From contig JANWWB010000441.1 in the NCBI GenBank assembly GCA_025056515.1, forward strand, positions 1 through 6,502: a stretch of DNA of 6,502 nucleotides, given 5' to 3'. Both the position numbers and the translations under genes were made by a program. Source of the stretch: Anaerolineales bacterium. GTDB lineage: Bacteria > Chloroflexota > Anaerolineae > Anaerolineales > Villigracilaceae. Numbering within the stretch: the stretch's first letter is position 1; the number at the start of each line of letters is the position of its first letter. Positions 5,643 through 6,502 of the stretch are shown one piece after another. The notes below the pieces were generated by a model that ran no database searches, was not told the DNA's origin, and saw only the letters and a list, made by a program, of their open reading frames with translations.

Positions 5643-5765
5643 TCAAAATCGATGTCTAGCTTGTCGGAAATAACGTTGAGCAAGCTCGCCTAGCACGAGA
5701 ATGACCAGAGCCGGGATAACAAGCCGCAAGACGAATAGAGTTAGGATGATCAGATGACTTTCCAC
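5643..5765 (-). CDS. Very small single-helix membrane protein (40 aa, GTG start)
   Basis: The frame runs from GTG (5765-5763) to TGA (5645-5643). It is supported by a strong Shine-Dalgarno, AAGGAGG (complement 5771-5777), five bases upstream of the start. A stop at 5784-5786 leaves no other upstream start. Residues 5-25 are one hydrophobic helix containing LRLVIPALVILVL, followed by a polar, basic tail (GELAQRYFRQARHRF). The pattern R-x-x-I-P, hydrophobic run, L-x-x-R-Tyr/Trp is shared with the N-terminal helix of the downstream two-CW-like protein (R-x-x-I-P ... LDQRW). The two could be paralogous membrane modules or interacting partners. Its function is unknown. Small size is the main reason for caution. 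Confidence 0.65.
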   Translation of the reverse strand: MESHLIILTLFVLRLVIPALVILVLGELAQRYFRQARHRF

Positions 5766-5785
5766 GGCTTCCTCCTTCCGCTTTT

Positions 5786-5820
5786 AGTATATTTATGCGG
5801 AAGATTGGAAAACATCCGCA
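5786..5820 (-). promoter_or_regulatory. Candidate promoter and dyad upstream of the small-protein genes
   Basis: On the minus strand a 5/6 -10-like TATACT (complement 5786-5791) lies just upstream of the 40-aa gene's ribosome site. There is no good -35 at 17 bp, and the implied leader is only about 14 nt. An inverted repeat TGCGGA-N13-TCCGCA (5796-5801 and 5815-5820) covers the spacer and -35 region, a position suited to an operator. Confidence 0.3.
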
Positions 5821-6090
5821 GTTCAACGGATTTTACGGTTTTCTGTAAGCCATTTTGATTGGGCTGGAGGTACGGTAAAAGCAGCATTGGTTGGTATGGC
5901 GCGTGTTTTACTGATGGGGTATGTCTCCCATGCAGGGACTATGCATGCAGGGGCTATGTCAAGAGATCACAAGCCCTGGAGATTTCGATCACATTTTCTC
6001 TAAGATTAGGGAGTGAACGTTTCGGGCTTACTTTTCTCATGAGTTGGAGTTGACTTTTGTCCCCTCTTCTTATGCGTCAGATCAACGTCT
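5821..6090. other. Intergenic interval between the small genes and the response regulator
   Basis: With the promoter segment at 5766-5820 it makes a 325-bp gap between minus-strand genes. It holds one 15-bp tandem repeat (5929-5958). No clear terminator for the response regulator was found. A 64-codon plus-strand frame at 5859-6053 has no recognisable protein character and overlaps the repeat, so it is not called as a gene. Confidence 0.55.
5929..5958. repeat. 15-bp tandem repeat, two copies
   Basis: CATGCAGGG(A/G)CTATG occurs twice head to tail with one mismatch. CATGCA within the unit is nearly palindromic (ATGCAT spans the junction). The function is unknown. Confidence 0.8.
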
Positions 6091-6502
6091 TTAAGGCTGA
6101 ATAATTCCCTTACGGATGGCGTAGCGCACTAATTCGGCGCGTGAATGTAAGTTAAGTTTCTCCATGATATTTTCACGGTGACGTGCTACTGTTTTGGGGC
6201 TAATGACCAGCTTTTGGGCAATTTGTTCATTGGTTGCACCTTCGGCCAGCAAGACCAGAATTTCTTGTTCGCGAGGTGTAAGAGCGTTTTCCTCTTCCGG
6301 CTGCGTTTCTTTTTGACGATGGGTTTGCTGAGCTAAATAGTCTCGCACGAGCACTTTAGCCAAGGTAGGGTAGAGGTACACGGCGCCTGCTGCGGCGGTC
6401 TGTATAGCGAGCAGGAGCTCTTCGGGCGCGGCGCGTTTGGGAACATATCCACTGGCGCCTGCTTCTAACATCCGAAAGAAATATTCTTCGTCCTCGTGAA
6501 TG
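6091..6502 (-). CDS. NarL/FixJ-family response regulator, 3' part, truncated by the right window edge
   Basis: The frame is open to the right edge, so the N terminus with the phospho-acceptor Asp lies outside the window. An internal Met at 6471 is not the start: the codons before it (IHEDEEYFR) continue receiver-domain sequence. The visible part begins in the last third of the receiver domain, with MLEAGASGYVPKRAAPEELL carrying the conserved Lys. A variable linker (QQTHRQKETQPEEENA) follows, then a LuxR-type helix-turn-helix: LTPREQEILVLLAEGATNEQIA, then ISPKTVARHRENIMEKL and the closing RAELVRYAIRKGII. It should be a phosphorylation-controlled DNA-binding regulator. Its sensor kinase is probably nearby outside the window. 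Its targets are unknown; the small genes downstream on the same strand are possible. Confidence 0.93.
   Translation of the reverse strand, partial: IHEDEEYFFRMLEAGASGYVPKRAAPEELLLAIQTAAAGAVYLYPTLAKVLVRDYLAQQTHRQKETQPEEENALTPREQEILVLLAEGATNEQIAQKLVISPKTVARHRENIMEKLNLHSRAELVRYAIRKGIIQP

Noticed and set aside
5859..6053. 64-codon plus-strand frame
   Set aside because: No recognisable features; it includes the 15-bp tandem repeat and leads into no same-strand gene.

Overview
The window looks like part of a chromosome of a Chloroflexota bacterium, most likely from the Anaerolineae or a related class. Two composition habits suggest this: a lipoprotein stalk rich in T/P/V/E just after the lipid-anchored cysteine (VVVTQVVEVTKEVIVTVEP), and a TPTPSPTPT linker between a membrane domain and an outside domain. 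Both are common in Chloroflexota surface proteins. The assignment is an inference from protein style and not from a marker gene. No rRNA, tRNA, CRISPR array or insertion sequence was seen.

Layout. Positions 1-1036 (minus strand, running off the left edge) hold a multiheme c-type cytochrome lipoprotein with seven complete CXXCH motifs and an eighth cut by the edge. It diverges from a LysR-family regulator (1232-2203, plus) across a 195-bp AT-rich spacer with three dyad symmetries. A 607-bp gap follows, holding a 17-bp tandem repeat, a good sigma-70-like promoter and a long, possibly structured leader. Next come two translationally coupled genes (2811-3974 and 3971-5131): a membrane-anchored cytochrome with nine CXXCH motifs, and a FdnI/HydC-like diheme cytochrome b with a fifth membrane helix and a monoheme cytochrome c domain at its C terminus. 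Two abutting hairpins (5163-5218) end this operon. On the minus strand downstream lie two very small membrane-protein genes: 5643-5765 (40 aa, GTG start) and 5299-5631 (110 aa, one membrane helix plus a cysteine/tryptophan 'two-CW'-like domain). The right edge cuts a minus-strand NarL/FixJ-type response regulator (6091-6502).

How it fits together. The central operon reads as a quinol:multiheme-cytochrome oxidoreductase. The cytochrome b would exchange electrons with the quinone pool and pass them to hemes on the outer face of the membrane. The combination of nine c hemes with a FdnI/HydC-type diheme b domain is that of Geobacter CbcL, here split into two genes and extended by a tenth heme c. 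The divergent lipoprotein cytochrome is a plausible downstream electron carrier on the cell surface. Together the window encodes at least 18 heme c sites (7 + 1 at the edge + 9 + 1) and probably two heme b sites. The LysR protein is the obvious local regulator candidate, but its effector is not recognisable.
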